Shown here: positions 44,697 to 53,055 of the stretch, one piece after another
How positions within the stretch are numbered: the first letter of the stretch is position 1
Layout of the letters: each line of letters opens with the position of its first letter
Origin: an uncultured bacterium
GTDB lineage: Bacteria > Elusimicrobiota > Elusimicrobia > Elusimicrobiales > Elusimicrobiaceae
DNA length: 64,000 nucleotides
Direction of reading: 5' to 3'
Assembly (NCBI GenBank): GCA_949291515.1
Contig: CASEVY010000008.1
Coordinates: 45,114-109,113 of the forward strand
Made by a program: the position numbers and the translations under genes
Notes under the pieces: model-generated
The model's input: the letters and a program-made list of their open reading frames with translations, nothing else
Databases searched by the model: none
What the model was told of the DNA's origin: nothing

Positions 44697-46061
44697 TCAG
44701 TCGTTTTTCATCAAATTATTGAGCAAACTCTTGTTCAATTGATCCATTTGCTCTTTTCTTCTTCTGTCCAGGTCCTTTTGTATATTTTCGTTCATTGTGA
44801 TTCTTTGTTGATCCGCGTATGCTTTTCTAAGATTATCAGCTCTTAATTTCGCATATTCGTCCGAAAATCCAGACACCCCTTGAGTGGTAAGATAAGCATT
44901 ATCAGATTTCAATTGAGATAATAAAGCCTTATCATATGAATTCAACTCACCCTTTGATTCCAAAGATTGTATTTGTTGTTTATTTTGTTCTATTGTGGCA
45001 TTCTTCATTGCCTCCTCTTCAGGAGTCAATTTGCCGTTTTTATTCAATAAAGAAGTAAGAGCCTGTTTCCCCAAATCCATAAGAACGCTCATAAACTCAT
45101 TCGCCATACAGCCGCCGTCGAACTTCCCGTTCTTCATAGACCCGTCGCATTTATGATCCTTCTTCTTATCCTTATTATCCGCCTCGTCTTTCGCCTCGGA
45201 CAGTTTCTCGTCCAGTGTATTGGCCGTACCTTTCTCCTTATCTACCGCCCCTATAGCTTTATTTAAATCCAAACCTGCCGCCATCTCTTCCAAATCGCCT
45301 TTTAGACTGTCGTCCAAATCTCCGGCATTCTGAAACGCATCGGCCGCCAATGCATGAGCCGCTTCCAAATCCTGCGCGTTAGCAGCCGCGCGGCTCTTTT
45401 CATATGCCGCCATAAAGCCGCCGCCGCGTCCGCCTTTCTTTAATTCCTGCGCCAATTGATTGCTTAGACTGCCACCGCCTCTGCTATTGGCGGACGAAGA
45501 AGCGCCAGAAGACTTGTTGTTCTTATCGTCCGCACGCCAAATCGTGGAACTTACTCCGCTGCCGCCGCCGCTTACGCTTACTCCGCTGGAAGATGATAAT
45601 GACCCTTTAGACGTCCTCTGAGCTATTGCCGTTTGTGCCGCCTGTCTGCTTCTGCGGTAGCGAGCCTTAGCCTTTTCTACATTCTCTTTAGCTTTGGCCG
45701 CCTCGGCATATTCCTCATCTGGCGGTTCCGGTACGCCGTTCTTTGCGTCTTCCGCCTGGCGCTCCGCTTTGTCTTCCTCGGAGAATAAAGCGTTTATCAA
45801 ATCGTTCTTAGCTATATCGCCGTATCTTACGCTTGAGAGCAACTGCGCTTCCGCCTCTTCATTTGAAAAAGGCATATCCGCCAAATCCTTAAAATCGGAA
45901 TAGCTGTATGCCGAATCCATTGGATCCGGCGCTTTGCCGCCGCCCATAAACGCCGTAGATATTATCGCCAACCCAAACACAGCCACCGCACCGTAGCCCA
46001 GCCAGGCGCTGAGAGGACTCTTTTTCATACCGCCATTTTTGCTTTTTAATACCACCGCCAT
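44697..46061 (-). CDS. Anchored Tad-locus protein, paralogue A
   Basis: 454 residues, family unknown. One membrane helix (GYGAVAVFGLAIISTAFM) is followed by the duplicated segment DLADMPFSNEEAEAQLLSS-RYGDIAKNDLINALF and ERQAEDAKNGVPEPPDEEY. A GSLSSSSG Gly-rich tract, a helical region and a long charged coiled coil to the C-terminus follow. ATG 46061 is chosen because AGAGGG lies seven bases upstream and it aligns with the start of its paralogue. Own promoter and leader RNA. Confidence 0.65.
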   Translation of the reverse strand: MAVVLKSKNGGMKKSPLSAWLGYGAVAVFGLAIISTAFMGGGKAPDPMDSAYSYSDFKDLADMPFSNEEAEAQLLSSVRYGDIAKNDLINALFSEEDKAERQAEDAKNGVPEPPDEEYAEAAKAKENVEKAKARYRRSRQAAQTAIAQRTSKGSLSSSSGVSVSGGGSGVSSTIWRADDKNNKSSGASSSANSRGGGSLSNQLAQELKKGGRGGGFMAAYEKSRAAANAQDLEAAHALAADAFQNAGDLDDSLKGDLEEMAAGLDLNKAIGAVDKEKGTANTLDEKLSEAKDEADNKDKKKDHKCDGSMKNGKFDGGCMANEFMSVLMDLGKQALTSLLNKNGKLTPEEEAMKNATIEQNKQQIQSLESKGELNSYDKALLSQLKSDNAYLTTQGVSGFSDEYAKLRADNLRKAYADQQRITMNENIQKDLDRRRKEQMDQLNKSLLNNLMKND

Positions 46062-46177
46062 ATTCATACCCTCTAAAAATTCAAATTCATACAAAAAACT
46101 TAGCCCCTGATGACCGACCCAGCCATATCTTAGACTGCGTCCTCAAACACGGAGCTCTTCCAAGTACCGAGGTACTC
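46062..46177 (-). ncRNA. Structured 5' leader RNA B (unassigned)
   Basis: Same architecture as leader A: 5'-terminal hairpin AGTACC-TC-GGTACT, stem GCTCC/GGGGC, conserved loop strands GTGTTTGAGGA and TCGGTCATCA, and a different inner stem CAGTC/GGCTG. The stem sequences vary while pairing holds, as expected for selected RNA structure. Confidence 0.6.
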
Positions 46178-46183
46178 AATATA

Positions 46184-46212
46184 AGTTTACAAACAAACCC
46201 TTATTTTGTCAA
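46184..46212 (-). promoter_or_regulatory. Promoter of paralogue A gene
   Basis: TTGACA (46212-46207), 17-base spacer with AAGGGTTTGTTTG, TAAACT (46189-46184). Transcription would start at the 5' hairpin of leader B. Confidence 0.75.
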
Positions 46213-46232
46213 CCGCAAAACTTCGCCCGATA

Positions 46233-46787
46233 TTAACTGGCCTTTGACATCGGCAACCTGAACGATATGGGCCTGTCCCTGTTGGGAACCCTCTTTATTA
46301 CCTCTATCGAGCCACCGCGCTTACATATAAAATTATAGCCGCGCTCGCATGCAAGACCGTAAGGCTTCTTGCATACCTGCCTAATATCATACGAACATAA
46401 AAACGGTATGTTCGGCGGATACGTGCTGACCTTTAAAGTAACGTTATTCCATACGTTTGTGCGCTCTATTTCCAGTTCTACCTTCTTCAAAGATAGAAAC
46501 TTACGCATCGCGCTGTTGTTAAAACCTATATAATCCATCACTTTCTTTTCGATATCCTTCTTTAAGAATATATTGTCCCAGCCGTCCGCATATTTAACCG
46601 CACGGTGGCTTTCCAACTGCCAGCGCTTCGCCGCATAAAAAGAGGCTATTTCCGTCTTCTGAACTATTATCAGCAAACCGTATATCTTTATGATAAATAA
46701 AGTCAATATGAAAAATATCGGAAACAGCAATACCACCTCCGTAGTGGCCTGCCCCCTTCTGTTTATTATCCTGTCAAATATACTCAC
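46233..46787 (-). CDS. TadE-like pseudopilin
   Basis: 184 residues. A short basic leader and RRG-QATTEVVLLFPIFFILTLFIIKIYG gives the class III prepilin pattern (cleavage after Gly, Glu at +5) followed by a hydrophobic helix, as in TadE/TadF. The exported remainder has several Cys near the C-terminus. It starts with GTG preceded by GAGGA, and the GTGA overlap couples it to the gene above. Minor component of the Tad/Flp system by context. Confidence 0.7.
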   Translation of the reverse strand: MSIFDRIINRRGQATTEVVLLFPIFFILTLFIIKIYGLLIIVQKTEIASFYAAKRWQLESHRAVKYADGWDNIFLKKDIEKKVMDYIGFNNSAMRKFLSLKKVELEIERTNVWNNVTLKVSTYPPNIPFLCSYDIRQVCKKPYGLACERGYNFICKRGGSIEVIKRVPNRDRPISFRLPMSKAS

Positions 46788-47860
46788 GGGAATATCCTCA
46801 CTTGATATTTAGGAGTAGGATTGGGCCATACGCAGTTATTGTCTTCCTTCGTGCATTGCAATGCCACCCGCACATGATTGCGCGGATTAAAACGATTTAG
46901 ATTTACGTTAAAATAGTTGCTGGGTGCTTTAAACGTTTGTGTTATGTCTATTCCTTTGTACAAACGTCTTAGTTTGCTCATATATCCGCGCCCGACATAC
47001 GCATATTGAAACAGCTTCCCGTCAAACATATCCTGCTCTTCCAAATCCAAAAGGATTTCCTTTGTGTCTTCCGTAGAATCGTCCGGGTTCACATAGAAAA
47101 ATTTTATCCTCTTAATGTATACCGGTTCAGTATCCGCTATATAACCCTTAAAATTCTTGGCACCTTCGCGGCCGCATTCGCTCATTCTGCAATCGCCTGA
47201 GTTGAGATAATAACCCTTGCGGAAGAATTCCCCCTCCTTGCTCAAGCGCATATAAACATTCTTCTGATCTTCGTATATCTGGCTTAAAAAATAATATATC
47301 AGCACATACAATTTTACCGCGTCCGGGTTCCAACCGATAAAATATTCGTCCGCGTAAGACTTTGACATTATTGGAAAATAAGTTTCCTCATTTATACTGG
47401 GAGGATTGGGATTGTTCCAAGAGGCCCTTTCGGGAGAATCTTCGGTATAAAACTTCAGCTCCCATTCGGTATCGCTGTCCTTTGGCTCGCTGTTCCATTC
47501 GCCCGCGTCGCCCAAAGCGGGGAACGCGCCGCCCCTGTAAAACAATTCGTATATGGTCAGCTCTTTATTTTCCGTCCCTTTTAACGGAAAGGCCGGTTCG
47601 GTAGGTTCCAAATTCTCTCTGAAAAGCCTGAAAGGAAATGCCCCGTTTACATATGCCGTAGCGTTTAAATATTGAGAAGCAGAAGTAAGCTCGGTAAACG
47701 CCGCAGTATCCAACGCGAATTGATGGCGAATCTTTTCCCTTGAGAGTTTTGCCGTTTCAAACAATAAATATATTACAAGCAATATCGTCGGTATCAACAA
47801 TATCGCCGGCAATACTATCTGCGCTCTTTTGTTCTTTATCGGATAAAAACAAAAAGGCAT
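46784..47860 (-). CDS. TadG-like anchored protein
   Basis: 358 residues with one N-terminal helix (IVLPAILLIPTILLVIYLLFE) after NKRAQ, then an exported mixed domain. Its helix continues as LSREKIRHQFALDTAAFTE, the TadE/TadG-type pattern. The usual Gly and Glu of the class III cleavage site are absent (RAQIVLP), so it may be an uncleaved anchor. TGAATG couples it to the pilin-like gene upstream. A TadG with a von Willebrand domain is not evident. Confidence 0.55.
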   Translation of the reverse strand: MPFCFYPIKNKRAQIVLPAILLIPTILLVIYLLFETAKLSREKIRHQFALDTAAFTELTSASQYLNATAYVNGAFPFRLFRENLEPTEPAFPLKGTENKELTIYELFYRGGAFPALGDAGEWNSEPKDSDTEWELKFYTEDSPERASWNNPNPPSINEETYFPIMSKSYADEYFIGWNPDAVKLYVLIYYFLSQIYEDQKNVYMRLSKEGEFFRKGYYLNSGDCRMSECGREGAKNFKGYIADTEPVYIKRIKFFYVNPDDSTEDTKEILLDLEEQDMFDGKLFQYAYVGRGYMSKLRRLYKGIDITQTFKAPSNYFNVNLNRFNPRNHVRVALQCTKEDNNCVWPNPTPKYQVRIFP

Positions 47861-48031
47861 TCAGCCTCCCAATATACTGCCTATTATCGTAAAAAATCCG
47901 CCCGCTATTTCTTTATGGAAAGTGACTATGAACGCCAATACGAAAGTAATTACGGAGCCCAGCATCAGCAAAAACTCCACCGTCTGCTGCCCTCTGTTAT
48001 TGTTTACTGTTCTTATCGCGGTCTTTATCAT
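47861..48031 (-). CDS. Flp-type small pilin-like protein
   Basis: 56 residues: MIKTAIRTVNNNRG then QQTVEFLLMLGSVITFVLAFIV, the class III prepilin layout with Gly before the cleavage point and Glu at +5. Size and shape fit Flp pilins or a minor pilin. Its TGA abuts the ATG of the next gene. Seven bases separate it from the response-regulator gene above. Confidence 0.7.
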   Translation of the reverse strand: MIKTAIRTVNNNRGQQTVEFLLMLGSVITFVLAFIVTFHKEIAGGFFTIIGSILGG

Positions 48032-48038
48032 TCCAAGG

Positions 48039-48704
48039 CTACCTGTCGGAGGATATTATCCCCAGCTTTATGGCTTTTACCACTGCTTCCGTCCTGCTAG
48101 TAACGTCCAGCTTGTGGAACGCGCTGTTTAAATGATTTTTTATCGTCTTTACGCTGCAGCCCAGTTCCAATGCCAATTCTTTATTGCTCATTCCGTGGCC
48201 CAGCAAGTCCAATACTCTTATTTCCGTCTTCGTCAATGTCGCTTGCGCGGGAGCATTGCTGTCGCCCATCTTCCTTAATCCTTGCAGCAATTTGCCCATC
48301 AGCTGCTGAGGAATCATCAAGCCCTCCGAGGTAAATGTCCGTATGGAATTTACCAATTCCGCCGCGGGCAGCATCTTTGACAAATATCCGTTTGCGCCGG
48401 CTTGTATCGCTTCCATTACATGAGCCTCGTCCTCAAAACTCGACAACATCAATACGTTTACTTCCGGTTGATTTTTCTTTATCTGTCTGGTTGCTGATAT
48501 CCCGTCAAGTTTCGGAAGTTTTATATCCATCAAAACGACTTCCGGTTTTAACTTCTTGGTAAGAGAAACGGCTTCCTCTCCGTCAGCCGCTTCGCCGACG
48601 ACCTCTATCCATTTCTCCCCGGTAAGAACGTCTTTTATTCCTTCCCGAAACAGAGTTTGGTCGTCAGCTATAAGAACTTTTACTGTTTTTTTCTTGGCTG
48701 GCAT
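48039..48704 (-). CDS. NarL-type response regulator
   Basis: 221 residues: receiver domain with phospho-acceptor Asp in VVLMDIKLPKLDG (about residue 57) and DNA-binding LuxR-type helix-turn-helix (LTKTEIRVLDLLGHGMSNKELALELG, about 150-210). Transcription activator or repressor; the locus position implies control of the Tad genes. The cognate kinase is probably one of the two proteins encoded just upstream. Confidence 0.92.
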   Translation of the reverse strand: MPAKKKTVKVLIADDQTLFREGIKDVLTGEKWIEVVGEAADGEEAVSLTKKLKPEVVLMDIKLPKLDGISATRQIKKNQPEVNVLMLSSFEDEAHVMEAIQAGANGYLSKMLPAAELVNSIRTFTSEGLMIPQQLMGKLLQGLRKMGDSNAPAQATLTKTEIRVLDLLGHGMSNKELALELGCSVKTIKNHLNSAFHKLDVTSRTEAVVKAIKLGIISSDR

Positions 48705-48713
48705 ATCTTTCTC

Positions 48714-49829
48714 CTAGTTGATGACGGGCAACGTAAAATTGAAAGTAGCGCCGCATCCCTCGCCTTCACTTTCGGCCCATATCTTCCCTTCGTGATTTAA
48801 AACTATATCCTGAGCTATCGAAAGGCCAAGCCCCAAACGGCCGCCCGTACCCTTCTGATAAAAACTTTTAAACAGCTCCTTAGTCTCGGCCGGATTGATG
48901 CCCGCGCCGCTGTCCTTAACAGACACTTTAGCATTTTTGGCGTCAATTTTCACTACGCTTATCTTTATTACCCCGTTTTCAGGAGTATGTCTTATGGCGT
49001 TCTCCGTTATATTGGATATTACCTGCCTTATCCTTTTCGCGTCGCCGTAGACACGTATCCCTTCCTCTCCATCGAAACTCATATAAATATCCTTAAGTTT
49101 CGCCTTCTCCTTAAAGACTTCAAATGCGCTTCTTATGGAAGAGGTCAAATCAAATTCGGCTTTCTCCAAACGCAGCTTGCCTTTCTCTATTGCGGCCCAA
49201 TCCACCAAATCCTTTACCAACAGAAATATCTGCCCCAAACTCTCGTTCATATACTGCATCTTTTTCTTCTGATTGTCATCGGGCTCTTTTATAGTCTTTT
49301 GCAGCATATCATAACTCATCTTCAGCGCCATAAGAGAATTGGACAAATCATGCGACACTATCGAGAAAAACTTGCTCTTCATACTGTTGAGATTGCTCAA
49401 ATCCGCATTAGTCGCTTTTAGCTGCTCGACCAATTTCCTGTTGCTCTGTTCCAAATAGAATTTCTCAAGCGCCATCTTTATCGTGCGCTTTAAATAGTCG
49501 AAATCAACCGGTTTTATCAAAAAGTCGTATACGGATTCCTGTATCGCTTTTACAACCGCGTTAAGCGAGGCATGCGCCGTTATCATTATTATTTGGGACT
49601 GAGTATTAAACTGCCTTATCTGCTTGACGACGTCCAAACCCGTTCCGTCCACCAAGTTGTAGTCCATCAGTATTACGTTAAAAAAATCATTGCTGACAAG
49701 ACTCATACATTCCTTAGCGCTGCCGGCCTGATACACGTCATAACCTTCTATCTCCAGCAGTTCGCTTAACGTTCCGCGCAAATTATCGTCGTCGTCGACT
49801 ACAAGTATCTTTTCCTGTTTTTCTTCCAT
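48714..49829 (-). CDS. Receiver-histidine kinase hybrid
   Basis: 371 residues, cytoplasmic. N-terminal receiver (VILMDYNLVDGTGLDVV) then a coiled linker, HisKA with phospho-His in FFSIVSHDLSNSLMALK, and HATPase with N box NAIRHTPENG and G boxes KDSGAGI and GLGLGLSIAQ-like GGRLGLGLS. The REC-first order is that of response-regulator-linked kinases that relay or integrate signals. It has no membrane helix. Confidence 0.9.
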   Translation of the reverse strand: MEEKQEKILVVDDDDNLRGTLSELLEIEGYDVYQAGSAKECMSLVSNDFFNVILMDYNLVDGTGLDVVKQIRQFNTQSQIIMITAHASLNAVVKAIQESVYDFLIKPVDFDYLKRTIKMALEKFYLEQSNRKLVEQLKATNADLSNLNSMKSKFFSIVSHDLSNSLMALKMSYDMLQKTIKEPDDNQKKKMQYMNESLGQIFLLVKDLVDWAAIEKGKLRLEKAEFDLTSSIRSAFEVFKEKAKLKDIYMSFDGEEGIRVYGDAKRIRQVISNITENAIRHTPENGVIKISVVKIDAKNAKVSVKDSGAGINPAETKELFKSFYQKGTGGRLGLGLSIAQDIVLNHEGKIWAESEGEGCGATFNFTLPVIN

Positions 49830-49833
49830 AGCC

Positions 49834-51672
49834 CTATTTCCCTTCTTCCCTGTGAGTCTTAAATATCATACTTATCTTTGTACCTTTTCCTTCCTCGCTT
49901 ACAAGCTCTATTTGCACGTTATTGCGTCCGGCGACTTTCTTTACCACCGCCAAACCAAGACCCGTACCCCGCGCCTTGGTGGTAAAGAACGGGGCAAAAA
50001 TATTTTCTCTTATATCCTTAGGAATGCCGGGCCCGCTGTCCCTTATGCTTAAAACGCAAGTGTAATTCTCCCCCAAAAACGTCTTTATTATCAGTTGCCC
50101 GCCGTCGGGCATAACCTCTACCGCATTGCCTATAATGTTGCGAATCGCCTGCTTCATTTCCTCTGTATCTATTCTTATCGGCAACGGCAGAGGACTGTAC
50201 TCCGCCACCACCTTTATGTTGCTTGGCATAGGATACGAAGCCATTATCTCTTTTGTGTACAGGCTTAAATCTATTACGGTCAGTATCTGTTCGCGGCTTC
50301 TGGCATAGCCCAAAATTTCCTCGATTATGCCGTTAGCCTGCTGTATTTCCTGATCTATTACGGAAATATTCTTCAATATTTTTGGTTCCGCGTTTTCCCC
50401 CAAACGCGCTTTTATAAGATATACGGCATTCTTTATTACCGCCAAAGGATTTTTTATCTCGTGGCTTACTATCGACGCCATTTGACCTATCGCCGCCAAA
50501 CGCTCTTTCTTTATAAGTTCGTTCAGGGCCGTCCTAAGTTCTTTCGTCCTGCTGCCGACACGCAATTCCAAAGATTGATTTAATTCTTCCAAATCCTTAC
50601 GTTCCTGACGCATTTCGTCAAACTGTATTTTGATGGTATCCAGCATTCTCGCAAACGCTTTGGACAGGGTGCCTATCTCATTATCCGGCGCCGGCAATAC
50701 CGGCAGTTCTGTATCGCCCTGCTCCACTATTACAACAGCCTTTGTCATATCTTTAATGGGACGCAGTATTAAATTGGTCAAGTGTAAACTCAAAATCAAC
50801 AAAACTAAAAAAGCCACCACTATTACGCCCGCAAGCAGTAAGGGATAACTCTCCAAATACGCCATTACGGGCAAACTTAACTCGCTGTTTAGCTTCCCAG
50901 TAAATACCAGCCAATCGTCCGTAGGCAATTTGCTCAACACGCCGCTGTAATCCCTAATATCGACGAAACCGTAATTGTCGTTCTTGGCAAAATTTACCAG
51001 CTGGCCTATCTGCAAATCATAGGCATCGTCCAGTTCGGTGCTCAAACCGCCGGTGCTGGAATATATCAAAAAACCGTTTTTGGTAAATATCAAAGTCAAA
51101 TCTTCCTTTGACACGGAAGGTTCTATCATCTGGGCCAAAACCTCAAGATTAAACTGAACCACCACCGCCCTGTTTTGTCCTTTATATCCGTCCGGAAAAG
51201 ACATCGCCAAAGACAACAGCCCCCGCGAAGGATTCTTGTTCAGAGAGCCTATATACACTCTCTTTCCGTCTATGGTTTTTGTCAATATATCTGATAATAT
51301 ATCGTTGTAGTTTATCTTCGGGCGCATACCGTAATAGGAACTTTCTCGCCCGTTATTGTCCAAAAAAGATATCCCGATTACGGATTTGTTTTTCGCCAAA
51401 AACACTTCCACCAGTTTGGCATAGTTTTCGTCGTCCACATATCCCGCGGCGCGTATCTCCAGGAAGGTTTCTATAAGTTTCTCGTTTTGGGAAATGTATG
51501 AGGATACTTCGTTTGAAAAGCGGTTGTTAAACATCTCAAAACGTTCCTGCTGCTCGTTTCTAAGCATAATACCGCCGACCTGCGCCATATAAAATATTAT
51601 CAGCAGCGCAGGCAGCAAAGCCGCAAGTATCACTACGGCCAAAACGGTATTTCTTAAATGTCCGCTCTTCAT
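49834..51672 (-). CDS. Membrane sensor histidine kinase
   Basis: 612 residues: helix (about 10-30), large extracytoplasmic Cache-like domain (about 35-270), second helix ([21 protein letters not shown]), HAMP ([18 protein letters not shown]), coiled coil, HisKA with [15 protein letters not shown], and HATPase ([28 protein letters not shown]). Ligand unknown. First gene of a three-gene two-component set. Confidence 0.92.
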   Translation of the reverse strand: MKSGHLRNTVLAVVILAALLPALLIIFYMAQVGGIMLRNEQQERFEMFNNRFSNEVSSYISQNEKLIETFLEIRAAGYVDDENYAKLVEVFLAKNKSVIGISFLDNNGRESSYYGMRPKINYNDILSDILTKTIDGKRVYIGSLNKNPSRGLLSLAMSFPDGYKGQNRAVVVQFNLEVLAQMIEPSVSKEDLTLIFTKNGFLIYSSTGGLSTELDDAYDLQIGQLVNFAKNDNYGFVDIRDYSGVLSKLPTDDWLVFTGKLNSELSLPVMAYLESYPLLLAGVIVVAFLVLLILSLHLTNLILRPIKDMTKAVVIVEQGDTELPVLPAPDNEIGTLSKAFARMLDTIKIQFDEMRQERKDLEELNQSLELRVGSRTKELRTALNELIKKERLAAIGQMASIVSHEIKNPLAVIKNAVYLIKARLGENAEPKILKNISVIDQEIQQANGIIEEILGYARSREQILTVIDLSLYTKEIMASYPMPSNIKVVAEYSPLPLPIRIDTEEMKQAIRNIIGNAVEVMPDGGQLIIKTFLGENYTCVLSIRDSGPGIPKDIRENIFAPFFTTKARGTGLGLAVVKKVAGRNNVQIELVSEEGKGTKISMIFKTHREEGK

Positions 51673-51706
51673 ATAAGCCCTATATTCGCAAAATATGCTC
51701 TCTTCT

Positions 51707-51740
51707 ATAAAAATTGGGGCATAATATTCTTATGCCCCAA
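51707..51740 (-). terminator. Terminator after the thioredoxin-fold gene
   Basis: Stem TTGGGGCATA / TATGCCCCAA with a seven-base loop; on the minus strand it is followed by TTTTTAT. It separates the Tad core from the two-component genes. Confidence 0.8.
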
Positions 51741-51763
51741 TCCGTTTTTAAATTATTGACAAT

Positions 51764-52705
51764 TTAGCACTGTCCGGCAGGGGCTCCTTGCGGCGCTGAT
51801 CCATAAGTCTGCGCCAAGCCTTCAAAACCAGGCATTGAAGCCAAGCTGTTCATATCGGTTACGACTCTGCCTTCCCAAATCACGGTCGGAGAAGCGTTTA
51901 CGTTATACTCGTTGCTGTGCTTGATTTCTTCCTTAAGCATCTCAACGCCTTCGTCCCAGTATTTTCTGAATACTTTCGGATTGATTCCGGCCTGTTCGGC
52001 AGCCTGATCCCACAAGCTGGATTGATAATTCTTGTTTCTTATCTCAAGATATTTCCAGAATTTCTTGGGATATCTCTTCTTGATTATCAGCTGTCTTACG
52101 TTCTCTTCCCACTCGGCGGAACCGTGCAAGCTGCTGAACTGCTCGCCGTTTCTGCCTTCGCTGACGATGTATCTGATATTTACGTTTACGTCTTTGGGAA
52201 GCCTTTCAAGTTTCATAGCGTCGATTATTCTGTTTTCGGCCAGAACGCCATACGGGCATTGTGACATTACAAAAATCTCAAGCTGATTGGGTATGGCCTC
52301 TTTATTGGCGTATACGCCGTTCCTGGTCTGCTTTTCGAAAACGATAAAGTCATCGGTCGTCGCCAATTGGCCGTATTTTATCGCCTCGGCGAATTTTTCT
52401 TCCGTAACTTTTGTTTTCTCAACCAAATACAAAGGCATATAATCCAAATTTAAACCTTTATATTTAGCGTCCTTAAGAGCGGCCTCCCTGTCAACCTTAA
52501 CAATCTCGACTTCCCCGCCGATAAATTGTTTAAGCCCCTCGTTTAAACTTTCGTCCGCTCCGCCGTTGGCGTCGCCCGTCATCTCTATAACCGTTATCGT
52601 TACGGGTTTGCTCTTGGCGGCTTTCTTTGCCGGAGCCGCATTCGCAACGCCGACGCTAAGCAATCCTAAAGACAAAACGAAAGTCATTATTCTGCTGATT
52701 TTCAT
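51764..52705 (-). CDS. Secreted thioredoxin-fold (DsbA-like) protein with a single active-site Cys
   Basis: 313 residues: signal peptide (ending VANAA), an N-terminal domain of unknown type, then a thioredoxin/DsbA-like half beginning QLEIFVMSQCPYGVLAENRI. The motif is CPYG, so the resolving Cys of CXXC is missing. A cis-Pro segment (NASPTVIWEG) is present. The only other Cys seen is the C-terminal residue. It may act as a monothiol isomerase or binding protein for Cys-containing partners in this locus, such as the large OmpA-like protein. Strong GGAGGAG site. Confidence 0.7.
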   Translation of the reverse strand: MKISRIMTFVLSLGLLSVGVANAAPAKKAAKSKPVTITVIEMTGDANGGADESLNEGLKQFIGGEVEIVKVDREAALKDAKYKGLNLDYMPLYLVEKTKVTEEKFAEAIKYGQLATTDDFIVFEKQTRNGVYANKEAIPNQLEIFVMSQCPYGVLAENRIIDAMKLERLPKDVNVNIRYIVSEGRNGEQFSSLHGSAEWEENVRQLIIKKRYPKKFWKYLEIRNKNYQSSLWDQAAEQAGINPKVFRKYWDEGVEMLKEEIKHSNEYNVNASPTVIWEGRVVTDMNSLASMPGFEGLAQTYGSAPQGAPAGQC

Positions 52706-52726
52706 TTAATTTACTCCTCCTGATAA

Positions 52727-53035
52727 TTACTGAGCCTCGCCCTCTCCCGTTCCTTCGGAAGATACGCCGGCTTCCTCTATATCAAATCTTATTCCCCTTA
52801 TGCCAAACGCGCAAAGAAGATTATACACAAACGCCAAAGCCAACGATATTACAACCAACGTTAAGGTTTGCGCCAAGGTCCACAACACAACCTGCATTAT
52901 CTTCTGCATCATTGTATAGTCGCTTAAATCGCCAACCGCAAATATGGCGTTTAAAAAGCTCAGTACAAAAAGTACCAGCGGATAGACCGAGAACACTACC
53001 GTACCCAAGTTTATATTCTTTATTTCAAGCTTCAT
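52727..53035 (-). CDS. Small membrane protein (DUF3566-like)
   Basis: 102 residues with two hydrophobic helices (TVVFSVYPLVLFVLSFL and VLWTLAQTLTLVVISLALAFVYNLLCAF) and an acidic tail. The pattern of an N-terminal beta-like segment, two helices and YNLL-x-GI resembles DUF3566, whose role is unknown. It sits between the sensor and the thioredoxin-like gene in the Tad operon. Confidence 0.5.
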   Translation of the reverse strand: MKLEIKNINLGTVVFSVYPLVLFVLSFLNAIFAVGDLSDYTMMQKIMQVVLWTLAQTLTLVVISLALAFVYNLLCAFGIRGIRFDIEEAGVSSEGTGEGEAQ

Positions 53036-53055
53036 ATATTCTCCTTAAATTTCTC

